From: Proteobacteria bacterium UBA6503
Lineage (GTDB): Bacteria > Pseudomonadota > Alphaproteobacteria > UBA1280 > UBA6503
Direction: 5' to 3'
Length of the DNA: 64,000 nt
Assembly: GCA_002436405.1 (NCBI GenBank)
Contig: DJLZ01000003.1
Coordinates: 1 to 64,000 of the forward strand
Shown: positions 31,357-40,839 of the stretch, piece by piece
How the letters are laid out: every line of letters begins with the position of its first letter
How positions within the stretch are numbered: the first letter of the stretch is position 1
Translations under genes and position numbers: made by a program
Notes under the pieces: generated by a model
Databases searched by the model: none
Seen by the model: the letters and a program-made list of their open reading frames with translations, nothing else
Told to the model about the DNA's origin: nothing

Positions 31357-32103
31357 ATGCGTATTCTAAAAATCATTATCGCTATTTTGGTGATTCTTCC
31401 TGTGGCTTTGTACCTCGTACGTGAGCCTCTAATTAAAATGGCTGTTAACAACGTGGGCACACAAGTTGTGGGCACCGAAGTTAACCTTGACGACGTTACG
31501 TTTAAGCCGTTCTCAGGCTTGCTAGAGCTTAAAGGCTTTAGCGTAGCAAACCCACAAGGTTACGAAAGCCCATACGCTGTAACTCTAGGCGGTGTTAAAG
31601 TGCAGCTTGAGCCAAAATCACTACTATCAAACCGTATTCAAATTCAGGAAATCACAATCACTGACCCTGCAATTACCATTGAAGGCGGCATGAAAAAGAA
31701 CAACCTAACCGACCTACAAGAAGGCATGATGAAAAACCTACCAGCCTCAAGCGAAGAAGCTGCACCAGCTGAAGAGCCTGCCGCTGCTGAAGGCGAAGGT
31801 AAAAAGGTTGAGATTGACCTTGTTCAAGTGCAATCAGGCAAAGTATCAATCACTAAGCCAATTGCCCTTACTGCAAACCTAGGCACCATCACCATGCGTG
31901 ACATTGGTAAAGAAGGCGACAACGTGACTCTTGCTGAGTTCATTAACAACATCCTGAATGCTGTTATTAACGACGCAACAAAGTCAGCCACAAGCGAAAT
32001 GGCCAAGCAAGGCAAGGCCATTATGGATAAAGCTGGCGCCGAAGCCCAAGGTAAAGTTGACGAAATCGGCAACAAAATCAAAGGCTTCTTTGGCGGTAAA
32101 TAA
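31357..32103 (+). CDS. AsmA/DUF748-like envelope protein
   Basis: 248 residues. An N-terminal membrane anchor (about 1-22) is followed by AsmA-like repeats: VNLDDVTFKPFSGLLELKGFS, shown in part as FKPFSGLLELKGFSVANP, then GVKVQLEPKSLLSNRIQI. An Ala/Glu-rich linker lies at about 130-148, and an amphipathic Ala/Lys-rich helix precedes IKGFFGGK. Much shorter than AsmA proper. Such proteins are thought to bridge lipids across the periplasm. Monocistronic, with its own terminator. Confidence 0.7.
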   Translation: MRILKIIIAILVILPVALYLVREPLIKMAVNNVGTQVVGTEVNLDDVTFKPFSGLLELKGFSVANPQGYESPYAVTLGGVKVQLEPKSLLSNRIQIQEITITDPAITIEGGMKKNNLTDLQEGMMKNLPASSEEAAPAEEPAAAEGEGKKVEIDLVQVQSGKVSITKPIALTANLGTITMRDIGKEGDNVTLAEFINNILNAVINDATKSATSEMAKQGKAIMDKAGAEAQGKVDEIGNKIKGFFGGK

Positions 32104-32125
32104 TACTGCTCAAGCTTAAGCGATT

Positions 32126-32152
32126 AAGGCCTCCCCGATGGGAGGCCTTTTT
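32126..32152 (+). terminator. Terminator of AsmA-like gene
   Basis: AAGGCCTCC/GGAGGCCTT stem with T-tail TTTTTG, 22 bp after the stop. Confidence 0.88.
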
Positions 32153-32223
32153 GTATACTGAATATGCCAAAAAATAAGCCGAAAAATAAGTGATTCCCTT
32201 TTGTTTTTATGTGTTTTACAGCC

Positions 32224-32280
32224 TTGACATGGCTGCTCAAAGGCATATATTGCCTAAATAGGATTAATTCATATCTATTT
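32224..32280 (+). promoter_or_regulatory. suf operon promoter with possible Rrf2 operator
   Basis: TTGACA (32224-32229), 16 bp, then TATATT (32246-32251). Just downstream is an inverted repeat AAATAG (32256-32261) and CTATTT (32275-32280) that would lie at the transcript start, a likely place for binding by the Rrf2 repressor encoded first in the operon. Confidence 0.55.
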
Positions 32281-32298
32281 AAAGATTGAGGTAAAACT

Positions 32299-32715
32299 GT
32301 GACGATTAAACTTTCACGCATGGCCGACTACGCCGTTACGCTAATGGCGGTGTTTGCACGCTCGCAAGAAACATCAAACGAAGCTGAACTGATGACAGTT
32401 TCGGCCCTTGCTGCCAAAACAGGCCTGAGCGAAGCAACCGTTAGCCAAATTCTGAAAAAGCTTACCCGCCAAAAACTTTTAAACTCATGCCGTGGGGTAA
32501 ACGGTGGCTACAGCCTTGCTATGGGCGCTGAAACCATCACCATGGCCCACGTGGTTGAAGCAATGGACGGCCCAATCTCACTCACACGTTGCCTTGATAC
32601 TGATAATGCCTGCTGCTACGCCGGCACATGCAATACAAAAGATAGCTGGGCGCAGGTGAACACTGCCGTGCGCGAGGCCTTAAACTCAATGACCCTGAAG
32701 GACATTTGCCGATGA
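32299..32715 (+). CDS. Rrf2-family Fe-S regulator of suf operon
   Basis: 138 residues from a GTG start with GAGG upstream. Winged helix: KLSRMADYAVTLMAVFA, LAAKTGLSEATVSQILKKL, CRGVNGGYSLA. Three Cys for an Fe-S cluster lie in the loop ending CLDTDNACCYAGTC. This is the IscR/SufR pattern, so it probably senses Fe-S status and represses the genes that follow. Its stop overlaps the sufB start (ATGA). Confidence 0.9.
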   Translation: MTIKLSRMADYAVTLMAVFARSQETSNEAELMTVSALAAKTGLSEATVSQILKKLTRQKLLNSCRGVNGGYSLAMGAETITMAHVVEAMDGPISLTRCLDTDNACCYAGTCNTKDSWAQVNTAVREALNSMTLKDICR

Positions 32716-34208
32716 ACACCGCTGCTAAAATGCCAACACCACCTGCGGACAACGTCATCAACAAAGATACGCAGCTCGACAAGACGTATAAATACGGTTT
32801 TAGCTCAGATATCGAGATGGACTACGCCCCAAAGGGCCTAAACGAAGATATTGTACGCCTTATCTCAGAGAAGAAGGGCGAGCCTGAGTGGATGCTTGAA
32901 TGGCGCCTTAATGCCTTCCGTATTTGGCAAAACATGGTTGAACCTAACTGGGCAAAGCTGGGTTACCCACCGATTGACTACAACGACATTTACTACTACG
33001 CGGCCCCTAAAAGCCAAAAGGAAAAGCCAAAGAGCCTGGACGAAGTTGACCCAGAGCTATTGGCTGTTTACGAAAAACTAGGTATTCCGCTTAAGGAGCA
33101 AGAAGTACTAGCAGGTGTAGAAGGCACCTCAAACGTTGCGATTGATGCGGTGTTTGATAGTGTTTCGGTTGCGACCACGTTTAAAGATAAGCTGGCCGAG
33201 ATGGGCGTGATTTTCTGCCCAATTTCGGAAGCGATTCGTGATTACCCAGAGTTGGTGAAAAAGTACCTAGGCACAGTGGTACCGCAGGGTGATAACTTTT
33301 TTGCAGCGCTAAACTGCGCCGTGTTTACTGATGGCTCGTTCGTGTATATCCCCAAAGGGGTGCGCTGCCCGATGGAGCTAAGCACATACTTCCGTATTAA
33401 CGCCCGCGACACAGGTCAGTTTGAGCGTACGCTGATTATCGCTGATGACGATAGCTACGTTTCGTACCTTGAAGGCTGCACCGCCCCACAACGTGACGAA
33501 AACCAACTGCACGCCGCAGTGGTTGAACTTGTGGCCATGAAAAACGCTGAGATTAAATACTCAACCGTTCAAAACTGGTACCCGGGCGATGAAAACGGCA
33601 AGGGCGGTATTTACAACTTCGTAACCAAACGTGGTACCTGTAAGGGCGAACGCAGTAAGATTAGCTGGACACAGGTTGAAACAGGCTCAGCCGTGACGTG
33701 GAAGTACCCAAGTTGCATCCTTGAGGGTGATTACTCAGTGGGTGAGTTCTACTCAGTTGCTGTGACCAACAACTGCCAGCAAGCCGACACAGGCACCAAG
33801 ATGATTCATAAGGGTAAGAACACCAGCAGTACCATTATTTCAAAAGGTATTTCAGCTGGTCGTAGCAACAACACGTACCGCGGGTTGGTGCATATCTTCC
33901 CTGAGGCTGAGAATGCCCGTAACTACACCGAGTGTGACTCGCTACTTATGGGTAACAAGTGTGGGGCGCATACCGTGCCGTACATCCGTGCCCACAACAA
34001 TACAGCGAACCTTGAGCACGAGGCCACAACAAGTAAAATTAGCGATGAGCAACTCTTCTACTGCCGCCAACGTGGCCTGAGCGAAGAAGACAGCGTGTCG
34101 CTTATCGTTAACGGATTTGCAAAAGACGTAATGCAACAATTGCCAATGGAGTTTGCTGTAGAAGCGCAAAAGCTGTTGGGTATTTCACTAGAAGGAAGCG
34201 TAGGTTAA
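32712..34208 (+). CDS. sufB: SufB, Fe-S scaffold subunit
   Basis: 498 residues from ATG 32712. SufB/SufD fold, the scaffold part of SufBC2D that builds clusters. Typical blocks are GVIFCPISEAIRDYPELVKK (20 residues), YIPKGVRCPMELSTYFRI, SYLEGCTAP, GICKG-like RGTCKGERSKISWTQVETGS, and near the end ARNYTECDSLLMG, where the conserved Cys acts as a sulfur acceptor. Normal length. Confidence 0.96.
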   Translation: MNTAAKMPTPPADNVINKDTQLDKTYKYGFSSDIEMDYAPKGLNEDIVRLISEKKGEPEWMLEWRLNAFRIWQNMVEPNWAKLGYPPIDYNDIYYYAAPKSQKEKPKSLDEVDPELLAVYEKLGIPLKEQEVLAGVEGTSNVAIDAVFDSVSVATTFKDKLAEMGVIFCPISEAIRDYPELVKKYLGTVVPQGDNFFAALNCAVFTDGSFVYIPKGVRCPMELSTYFRINARDTGQFERTLIIADDDSYVSYLEGCTAPQRDENQLHAAVVELVAMKNAEIKYSTVQNWYPGDENGKGGIYNFVTKRGTCKGERSKISWTQVETGSAVTWKYPSCILEGDYSVGEFYSVAVTNNCQQADTGTKMIHKGKNTSSTIISKGISAGRSNNTYRGLVHIFPEAENARNYTECDSLLMGNKCGAHTVPYIRAHNNTANLEHEATTSKISDEQLFYCRQRGLSEEDSVSLIVNGFAKDVMQQLPMEFAVEAQKLLGISLEGSVG

Positions 34209-34210
34209 TT

Positions 34211-34975
34211 ATGACTGAACTATTGAACATTGAAAATCTGCACGCGCGTGTTGAAGAAAAAGAAATCCTAAAGGGTCTAAGCCTTAAGGTAAACGCAGGC
34301 GAAGTGCACGCCATCATGGGCCCGAACGGTTCGGGTAAGTCGACCCTTGCAAGCGTACTTGCAGGCAAACCAGGCTACGAAATTACTGAAGGTTCAGTGA
34401 ACTTCCAAGGTGAAGACCTGCTTGAGTTTGAAGCTGAAGAACGTGCCCAAAAGGGTATCTTTCTTGGGTTCCAATACCCGGTTGAAATCCCTGGTGTAAA
34501 CAGCATGTACTTTTTGCGTACAGCCCTAAACGCCCAGCGTAAAGCCCGCGGCGAAGAAGAGTTAGATGGCATCGACTTTATGGACTTCATCCAAGATAAG
34601 CTTGAGCTACTTGATATGAACACCGAGTTCCTAAAGCGCCCTGTAAACGTCGGCTTTTCAGGCGGTGAGAAAAAACGCCACGAAACTTTGCAAATGTGCG
34701 CCCTTAACCCAACACTTGCCCTGCTAGACGAGACTGACTCTGGCCTTGATATTGACGCTTTGCAGATTGTGTCACGCGGTGTAAACGCCATGCGTGGTGA
34801 AGGTAAAGCCATTGTGCTGATTACCCACTACCAACGCTTGCTTGACTACATCGAGCCTGACTTTGTGCACGTTCTAAAAGACGGCCAAATTATTAAATCA
34901 GGCGACAAGACCCTTGCAACCGAACTTGAAAAAGAAGGCTACAGCGGCCTAACGAACGAAACCACCGCTGCCTAA
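34211..34975 (+). CDS. sufC: SufC, ABC ATPase of Suf complex
   Basis: 254 residues. Walker A GPNGSGKST, signature FSGGEKKRHE, Walker B LALLDETDSGLDIDAL and the H-loop ITHYQRLL are all present. It drives shape changes of SufBC2D with ATP. Two bp after sufB. Confidence 0.97.
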   Translation: MTELLNIENLHARVEEKEILKGLSLKVNAGEVHAIMGPNGSGKSTLASVLAGKPGYEITEGSVNFQGEDLLEFEAEERAQKGIFLGFQYPVEIPGVNSMYFLRTALNAQRKARGEEELDGIDFMDFIQDKLELLDMNTEFLKRPVNVGFSGGEKKRHETLQMCALNPTLALLDETDSGLDIDALQIVSRGVNAMRGEGKAIVLITHYQRLLDYIEPDFVHVLKDGQIIKSGDKTLATELEKEGYSGLTNETTAA

Positions 34976-34988
34976 CCTGGAGAGATTT

Positions 34989-36326
34989 ATGGCTGTTTTA
35001 CCTAAACACAAAGCACAACTAAACGCCGCTCGCAAAATGGCCACCAGCCATGCGGAAGCCTTGGCAAGCTACGAAGCCCCACGTGGCTTACAGTCGCTAT
35101 TGCCAACAGCTGATGCACGCGCCGCGTTTGAAAAAGCTGGCTTCCCGACCCCAGTGAACGAGGCTTGGACGTTTACCAACCTGGCCCCACTAGCTAAAAC
35201 CAACTTTACCTTGCCACACAAAGGGCAGGTGAGTGGCGCCGTGATTGGTGAAGCTAAACTGGTTCGTGATGCCGTGACCTTGGTTTTCATTAACGGCCAG
35301 CTGAGCTACGACCTTTCAGAGATGACATCACTCCCTGTAGGCGTGACGATTGCGCCGCTTAGCCAAGCCGCTTCAATGCTGACAGACAGCCAAGTGGCCA
35401 AGCTTAAAGGCAAAACAACTGACGGTCTTGCCGCTGCAAACACAGCCTTCTTGACCGATGGCTACGTACTGCGTGTAGATGAAGGCCAAAACATTACAAC
35501 CCCTGTTGAGTTGGTATTCCTTTCAACGGGTGGCAAGCAAGCCATTAACTTGAAGACGTTTATTACGGTCGGTAAGGGCAGCACGCTTGAGCTTTCTGAG
35601 GTGTACCACAGTACATCGGAAGAAGCCTACTGGCACAACAGCGTGACATATATTGATGTGGCACAAAACGGCCAGCTGCACTTTACCCGTAAGCAAGACG
35701 AAGGCACCGAAGCTTTCCATACGGCTGAAGTGCATACCACACTCCAGCGTGATGCTTCATTTTATGGGTTTGTGGCAAACCTAGGCTCAAAAATTGCGCG
35801 TACGATGTTCGAAACAAACGTGGCGGGCCACAATGCTAGTGCAAACCTTGCGGGCTTTAGCCTAACGGGTAAAGGCCAGCACCATAACACATCAACCCAT
35901 ACGCTGCACGGGGTTGAGCATACAAACGCCAACCAAATCTTCCGCAATGTTGTGGCAGAAGGGGGGCATAGTGTGTTTATGGGTAAGTACCATGTGCTCG
36001 CAGAAGCCCAACATACCGATGCTGCCATGCTGAACCAAAACCTACTCTTGGCGCCAAGCGCTAAGGCCGACAGTAAACCTGAGCTTGAAATTTACGCTGA
36101 TGACGTCAAGTGCAGCCACGGCGCCACCACCGGTAAGCTTGACGAAACAGCCCTGTTTTACCTGCAAGCCCGCGGTATTGATAAGTCAACCGCCATGGCT
36201 ATGCTGACCGAAGGTTTTATTGATGACCTGCTCAACGCACTACCAAACAGCCAAGCGCGCGAACGCCTGCATGATGCTATTCACCGCTGGCTTGGCCGCA
36301 GCATGTCAACGAGCATGAAAGGCTAA
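34989..36326 (+). CDS. sufD: SufD, Suf complex subunit
   Basis: 445 residues. Beta-helix core with GHNASANLAGFSLTGKGQHH, reported in part as LAGFSLTGKGQHHNTST, and the C-terminal SufB/D signature ADDVKCSHGATTGKLDETALFY, in part DDVKCSHGATTGKLDE. The conserved His is in the SHGAT stretch. Partner of SufB. GGAGAG precedes the start. Confidence 0.96.
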   Translation: MAVLPKHKAQLNAARKMATSHAEALASYEAPRGLQSLLPTADARAAFEKAGFPTPVNEAWTFTNLAPLAKTNFTLPHKGQVSGAVIGEAKLVRDAVTLVFINGQLSYDLSEMTSLPVGVTIAPLSQAASMLTDSQVAKLKGKTTDGLAAANTAFLTDGYVLRVDEGQNITTPVELVFLSTGGKQAINLKTFITVGKGSTLELSEVYHSTSEEAYWHNSVTYIDVAQNGQLHFTRKQDEGTEAFHTAEVHTTLQRDASFYGFVANLGSKIARTMFETNVAGHNASANLAGFSLTGKGQHHNTSTHTLHGVEHTNANQIFRNVVAEGGHSVFMGKYHVLAEAQHTDAAMLNQNLLLAPSAKADSKPELEIYADDVKCSHGATTGKLDETALFYLQARGIDKSTAMAMLTEGFIDDLLNALPNSQARERLHDAIHRWLGRSMSTSMKG

Positions 36327-36331
36327 CGAGT

Positions 36332-37564
36332 ATGGGTGCAGTCACTTCAATGAACACCGCTAAAGTTGCGAATGCACGCAAAGACTTTGCGTTGTTTGAC
36401 GCGCAGCCAGAACTTGCATTTCTTGATACGGCGGCAAGCGCGCAAAAACCAAAGCAGGTTCTTGCCGCTATTGAAGACTGTTATGCCCAGCATTACGCCA
36501 ACATCCACCGCGGTGTGTATAAGCTTAGCCAAGAGGCAACAATGGCTTATGAAGGCGCGCGCAAAACCGTTGCTGAATTCATCAACGCCGACGAGCGTGA
36601 GATTATCTTCACCCGTAACGCCACCGAGAGCATTAACCTTGTGGCCAGCACTTGGGGGCGCCAAAACCTTAAAGCGGGTGATGTTGTGCTGCTCAGCGAG
36701 CTTGAGCACCACGCCAACATCGTGCCGTGGCACATGCTGCGTGACGAATTGGGTATTGAACTGCGCATTATCCCCATGACGGATGAGGGCGGTATTACTC
36801 TTGACGCCTTTAAGTCAGTACTTGATGACAAAGTAAAACTACTTGCCATCACGCACATGTCAAACGCGCTGGGCACCTGCCCACCCGTTGCCGAAATGGT
36901 CAAACTTTGCAAAGCCAAAGGCATTACAACCCTTGTTGATGGCTGCCAAGCGGTTATCCATAACATTGTGGATGTGAAAGCACTGGGCTGCGACTTCTTT
37001 GTATTTTCAGGCCACAAGCTTTATGGCCCCACAGGTATTGGCGTGCTGTTTGGCCGCTACGACCTTTTGGAAGCCATGCCACCCTACCAAGGCGGGGGCG
37101 ACATGATTCGCACCGTGACGTTTGATAAAGTCACTTACGTGCCAGCGCCAGGTAAGTTTGAAGCGGGCACACCACACATTGCGGGCGCTGTAGGTTTAGC
37201 AGCCGCCATTGATTACCTGAACAGCTATGGCCGTGAGAACATTTTCGCCTACGAAGACGAACTTTATGCTTATGCCACCGAACAACTTCAAAGTATTGAA
37301 GGCCTGACCCTCTACGGGACAGACGTTAGCCGTAAGGCTGTATTGTCATTCGCGGTTGATGGCATTCACCCGCACGATATGGGCACTATCCTTGACCAGT
37401 ACGGCGTATGCGTTCGTGCTGGCCACCACTGTGCACAGCCGCTGATGAAACGCCTTGGCGTGCCAGCAACCACACGTGCTTCAGTCGGTATTTACAACAA
37501 TAAGGCCGACGTTGACAGGCTCGTAAAAGCCATTAACAAAGCGAAGGAGCTATTTCATGGATAA
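36332..37564 (+). CDS. sufS: SufS-type cysteine desulfurase
   Basis: 410-residue class V aminotransferase-fold PLP enzyme that takes sulfur from cysteine. The PLP Lys is in FVFSGHKLYGPTGIGV, the catalytic Cys in RAGHHCAQPLMKRLG, and NIHRGVYKLSQEAT with FTRNATESINLVA are usual group II blocks. Overlaps the scaffold gene by 8 bp. Confidence 0.96.
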   Translation: MGAVTSMNTAKVANARKDFALFDAQPELAFLDTAASAQKPKQVLAAIEDCYAQHYANIHRGVYKLSQEATMAYEGARKTVAEFINADEREIIFTRNATESINLVASTWGRQNLKAGDVVLLSELEHHANIVPWHMLRDELGIELRIIPMTDEGGITLDAFKSVLDDKVKLLAITHMSNALGTCPPVAEMVKLCKAKGITTLVDGCQAVIHNIVDVKALGCDFFVFSGHKLYGPTGIGVLFGRYDLLEAMPPYQGGGDMIRTVTFDKVTYVPAPGKFEAGTPHIAGAVGLAAAIDYLNSYGRENIFAYEDELYAYATEQLQSIEGLTLYGTDVSRKAVLSFAVDGIHPHDMGTILDQYGVCVRAGHHCAQPLMKRLGVPATTRASVGIYNNKADVDRLVKAINKAKELFHG

Positions 37565-38000
37565 CCTACGCGAACTCTACCAAGAAATGATTTTGGAACA
37601 CGCCCGTAAGCCGCGTAACTTTGGCGTGCTTCCTGCGGCGAACCACCACGCCCATGGCCATAACCCCCTGTGCGGTGATGAAATCACCGTCCACGCCCAG
37701 CTTGATGCTGCAGGTAACGTAGCTGATGTTAAATTTGAAGGCCAAGGCTGCGCCATTTCAACAGCAGCAGCATCGCTGATGACTGACATGGTCAAAGGCA
37801 AACCAGCCGCCGAAGTTGAAACCCTATTTCAAAACTTCCACAATGCCGTGACAGGCAAAGGCGGGGAAGAAAAGCTCCCGACAAAGCTTAAAGTCTTCGC
37901 TGGCGTGAAGGATTACCCGATGCGCGTTAAGTGCGCGACTTTGGCGTGGCATACGCTGCACGCCGCTATGCACAACGAAGCTGAAGTTTCGACCGAGTAA
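37557..38000 (+). CDS. sufU: SufU-like sulfur acceptor / NifU N-domain protein
   Basis: 147 residues of the IscU/SufU fold. Three conserved Cys are in NPLCGDEI, GQGCAISTAAASLM and VKCATLAWH. LGR-type MILEHARKPRNFG at the N-terminus is typical. In SufU proteins the group accepts sulfur from SufS with a bound zinc. The insertion of SufU type (about residues 80-105) is present in short form. Confidence 0.93.
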   Translation: MDNLRELYQEMILEHARKPRNFGVLPAANHHAHGHNPLCGDEITVHAQLDAAGNVADVKFEGQGCAISTAAASLMTDMVKGKPAAEVETLFQNFHNAVTGKGGEEKLPTKLKVFAGVKDYPMRVKCATLAWHTLHAAMHNEAEVSTE

Positions 38001-38009
38001 GGAGCTGCC

Positions 38010-38399
38010 ATGATGACGTATAAATCAAACGGCAACATGAAGGTGGTTATTGCCCCTATGGCTGAGCCTAAAAAGCCTAAGCCTTTAAAAGAGGGCGCAA
38101 CGCTGACCGATAAGGTCATCCACGCCATTCGCCACGTGCAAGACCCGGAAATCCCGCTCAACGTCTATGACCTCGGCCTTATTTATGATGTGTCGGTTGA
38201 TGCTGAAAACAATGCCTTCGTCACCATGACGTTGACTGCCCCCAACTGCCCTGTCGCGGACGATATTGTGAACGATGTCCGTAACCATGTGGCAGCGCTG
38301 GACGAAATTAAGAATGTAAAAGTTGACCTTGTTTTTGACCCACCGTGGACAAAGGACATGATGTCAGACGCTGCAAAACTTGAACTAGGACTATTCTAA
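38010..38399 (+). CDS. sufT: SufT-like DUF59 (MIP18) protein
   Basis: 129 residues. The MIP18/DUF59 domain starts VIHAIRHVQDPEIPLNVYDLG and includes MTLTAPNCPVADDI, with the conserved Cys, and DLVFDPPWTKDMMSD. It helps Fe-S cluster maturation. The first 25 residues form a Lys/Pro-rich extension. Last base shared with the sufA start. Confidence 0.93.
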   Translation: MMTYKSNGNMKVVIAPMAEPKKPKPLKEGATLTDKVIHAIRHVQDPEIPLNVYDLGLIYDVSVDAENNAFVTMTLTAPNCPVADDIVNDVRNHVAALDEIKNVKVDLVFDPPWTKDMMSDAAKLELGLF

Positions 38400-38734
38400 T
38401 GAGCAAAGCACCACTGACCTTTACAGATGCTGCCATTCAGCGTGTTGAAAAGCTGCTTTCAAAAGCCCCTGAAGGAACGAAGGCGCTACGTGTGGGTGTC
38501 GATAAAAAAGGCTGCTCAGGCCTAGCTTACGTTGTGGAATACGCTGAAAAAGCAAACGACACTGACGTGACCCTGCAAGCGGGCGAAAACACTGTGCTCA
38601 TCACCGCCGAAGCCTCACTCGTGCTATATGGCTCAGTGATGGATTACGTTGAAGAGGATCTTTACCAAGGGTTTAAGTTTGATAACCCAAATGCGAAAGG
38701 TACCTGCGGCTGCGGCGAATCCTTCCACGTTTAA
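38399..38734 (+). CDS. sufA: SufA/IscA-type Fe-S carrier
   Basis: 111 residues of the A-type carrier fold. Three Cys ligands lie in DKKGCSGLAYVVEY and GTCGCGESF near the C-terminus. It accepts clusters from SufBC2D and gives them to apoproteins. It ends the operon; a hairpin repeat element follows. Confidence 0.94.
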   Translation: MSKAPLTFTDAAIQRVEKLLSKAPEGTKALRVGVDKKGCSGLAYVVEYAEKANDTDVTLQAGENTVLITAEASLVLYGSVMDYVEEDLYQGFKFDNPNAKGTCGCGESFHV

Positions 38735-38738
38735 GTGG

Positions 38739-38884
38739 TCTTTTAGGCGATTATGCCTACTTTCTTGAGCTCACATATTGTTAATATGCTTCGCTGCTGC
38801 GAAAGCAGACCTACTCATCCTAAAATCCTCACTTAAAAACTTCACTCTGCGAAAACAAATTTTCTCATCCCAAAATCCTCGCTT
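38739..38884. repeat. Compensated hairpin element B plus extra half
   Basis: The main hairpin spans 38739-38836. On the minus strand, TTTTAGGATGAGTAGG pairs with the complement of CGCCTAAAA-side sequence, and the core reads GCATATT-aac-AATATGTGAGC. A second copy of the outer arm (GAGGATTTTGGGATGAG on the minus strand) lies at about 38864-38881. The same arm motif GAGGATTTTGGGA occurs in element A at 50531. Confidence 0.65.
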
Positions 38885-38918
38885 ATCTACCGAAGTTACA
38901 TAAAGAAGTTATTAATTT

Positions 38919-38947
38919 AAAAAGCCGCAGATTTTCTGCGGCTTTTT
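38919..38947. terminator. Bidirectional terminator
   Basis: AAAAGCCGCAGA/TCTGCGGCTTTT stem between the suf operon side and the SLC13 gene end. Confidence 0.88.
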
Positions 38948-38967
38948 AATGTACGTATGAACTCTAA

Positions 38968-40749
38968 TTAAAACGGGAAGAACATCGGGATGATGTAGGT
39001 GGCAACCACCGCGAAGATGATGTTCAGCGGTAGGCCTACTTTCATGAAGTCGGTAAACTTATAACCACCCGCTGAGTATACGAACGTGTTGGTTTGGTAG
39101 CCAATCGGGGTTGAGAAGCTGGCACTTGCAGCAAACATCACCGCCATCAAAAATGGGCGGCTGTCAAAACCCAGCTGGTCCGCAAGGGCAATGGCAATCG
39201 GTGCAATCAATACAGCAACAGCGTTGTTTGAGATTGTCTCGGTCATAATCCACGTCAGGACGTAAACCACGCCCAAAATCACCATCGGTGAATAGCCGTC
39301 TACAAGGCCAATAATCTCTTGCACAAGCCACAAGGCGGCGCCTGTTTTTTCCATCGCCATACTAAAGCCAAGCATACCAAAAATCAGGAATAGAATATTC
39401 CAATCAATCGACTTATACGCACGGTCAGTATCCACACAGCCCGTCATAATCACAACCACGGCACCCGCAAGGGCTAGGCCTGCAATAGGCATCACATTAA
39501 ATGCGGCAAGGCCAACAACGGCAATAAGAGTAAGCAGGGCAATAGGGGCTTTCTCTTTACGGACGGGTTGCTCTTGCGGTTCACTTAGGTTAATCAAGTC
39601 ACCATCAGCCATTAGGCGGGCAACACCTTCGGCGCTACCTTCTAGCAGTAGGGTATCACCAAAGCGCAATACAATGCGGTCAAAGTCTTTCTTAATGTCA
39701 GTGTCGTTACGGTGTACAGCAAGCACGTAAAGGCCGTATTTACGGCGTAGAGCAATCGTCTCGATGCGTTTACCAATAAAGCTTGAATCTGGCGCAATAC
39801 TACCTTCCATCGTCACAGTCGCTTCAGCGCTAATACCTTCAACGGTTGGGTCTTCTGATGGTTTGAAGTGAATCTCACCGTTTTCTTTCAGGTGCAAAAG
39901 TTCGCCGGCGTTAGTTTCAACCACAACACGGTCACCCGCGCGGAGTTTGGTGTGGCCCAGCGCATGACGTAGCGACCAGTGGCCACGAATCACATCAAGT
40001 ACGTTTGTTTTTTCAGTATCAAGGCCTGTTTCAGCAATGGTTTGATCAATGTAGCGTGACTGCTGCGGGATCATCAGCTCGGCAATAAACTGTCGCTTTG
40101 GTTGGTTATCAAGCAAGCCCGCAAGCGAGTGGCGTGATGGCAGCAAAAAGCGCCCTGCAAGTAGCATGTAGCACATGCCCACACTTGCCAAAATAAGGCC
40201 TGGGAGTGTCATCTCAAACATATGGATAGCTGGCAGGTTGTGGCTTACGGCTACACCGTTTACCAGTAGGTTGGTTGAGGTACCAATAAGGGTGGTCATA
40301 CCACCAAAAATCGCTGCGAATGAAAGGGGAATAAGCATCTTCGATGATGCCACGCCCACACTGCGTGCAATTGAAATAATAAGCGGGGTGAGCACAATAA
40401 CAACGGGTGTGTTGTTCATAAAGGCTGAGGCCACAAGGGCAATAATCATCACACTTACAAGGGCTAGTAAGAATGACTTACCTGCCAAGCGCGTAAGCAC
40501 TTTACCAATAACCTCAAGGCAACCAGTATTCTCAAGCGCTGAGCTTAAAATGAACATCATCGCAATGGCAATAGGCGCCCCGTTTGAAAAAACAGTCAGA
40601 AACTCATCGGTATCAAGAATACCTGTAAGAAGCAGAATAACAACTGAACCTAGCGCCACAACATCAGGCGGGAAACGCTCGGTCATAAACAGAACGAATA
40701 CGAGCGCCAAAAGGGCGAATACAAATGGAATTTCAAAGCCTGCTAGCAC
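38968..40749 (-). CDS. SLC13/DASS-family transporter with TrkA-C domains
   Basis: 593 residues. About 11-12 membrane helices in two halves, with family blocks FMNNTPVVIVLTPLII and FGGMTTLIGTSTNLLVNG in the first, and TISNNAVAVLIAPIAIALA with SFSTPIGYQTN in the second. Two TrkA-C-like cytoplasmic domains lie between (about 205-385), for example DRVVVETNAGELLHL and FGDTLLLEGSAEGVARLM. This architecture is found in sulfate and dicarboxylate carriers. Substrate not assignable from sequence. Confidence 0.9.
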   Translation of the reverse strand: MLAGFEIPFVFALLALVFVLFMTERFPPDVVALGSVVILLLTGILDTDEFLTVFSNGAPIAIAMMFILSSALENTGCLEVIGKVLTRLAGKSFLLALVSVMIIALVASAFMNNTPVVIVLTPLIISIARSVGVASSKMLIPLSFAAIFGGMTTLIGTSTNLLVNGVAVSHNLPAIHMFEMTLPGLILASVGMCYMLLAGRFLLPSRHSLAGLLDNQPKRQFIAELMIPQQSRYIDQTIAETGLDTEKTNVLDVIRGHWSLRHALGHTKLRAGDRVVVETNAGELLHLKENGEIHFKPSEDPTVEGISAEATVTMEGSIAPDSSFIGKRIETIALRRKYGLYVLAVHRNDTDIKKDFDRIVLRFGDTLLLEGSAEGVARLMADGDLINLSEPQEQPVRKEKAPIALLTLIAVVGLAAFNVMPIAGLALAGAVVVIMTGCVDTDRAYKSIDWNILFLIFGMLGFSMAMEKTGAALWLVQEIIGLVDGYSPMVILGVVYVLTWIMTETISNNAVAVLIAPIAIALADQLGFDSRPFLMAVMFAASASFSTPIGYQTNTFVYSAGGYKFTDFMKVGLPLNIIFAVVATYIIPMFFPF

Positions 40750-40790
40750 TATATGTACCCTAAGTAGTTGTTAATTATGGCGCAGTATAC

Positions 40791-40821
40791 GTTTAAAGCC
40801 TTGCTCAGCAAAGCTTTAAAC
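40791..40821. other. Palindrome between tldE end and transporter start
   Basis: GTTTAAAGC (40791-40799) and its perfect complement GCTTTAAAC (40813-40821), 13 bases apart. It could be an operator of the transporter gene or a weak terminator for tldE; there is no T-run. Confidence 0.4.
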
Positions 40822-40839
40822 GCACATTTGTTATAGGGT

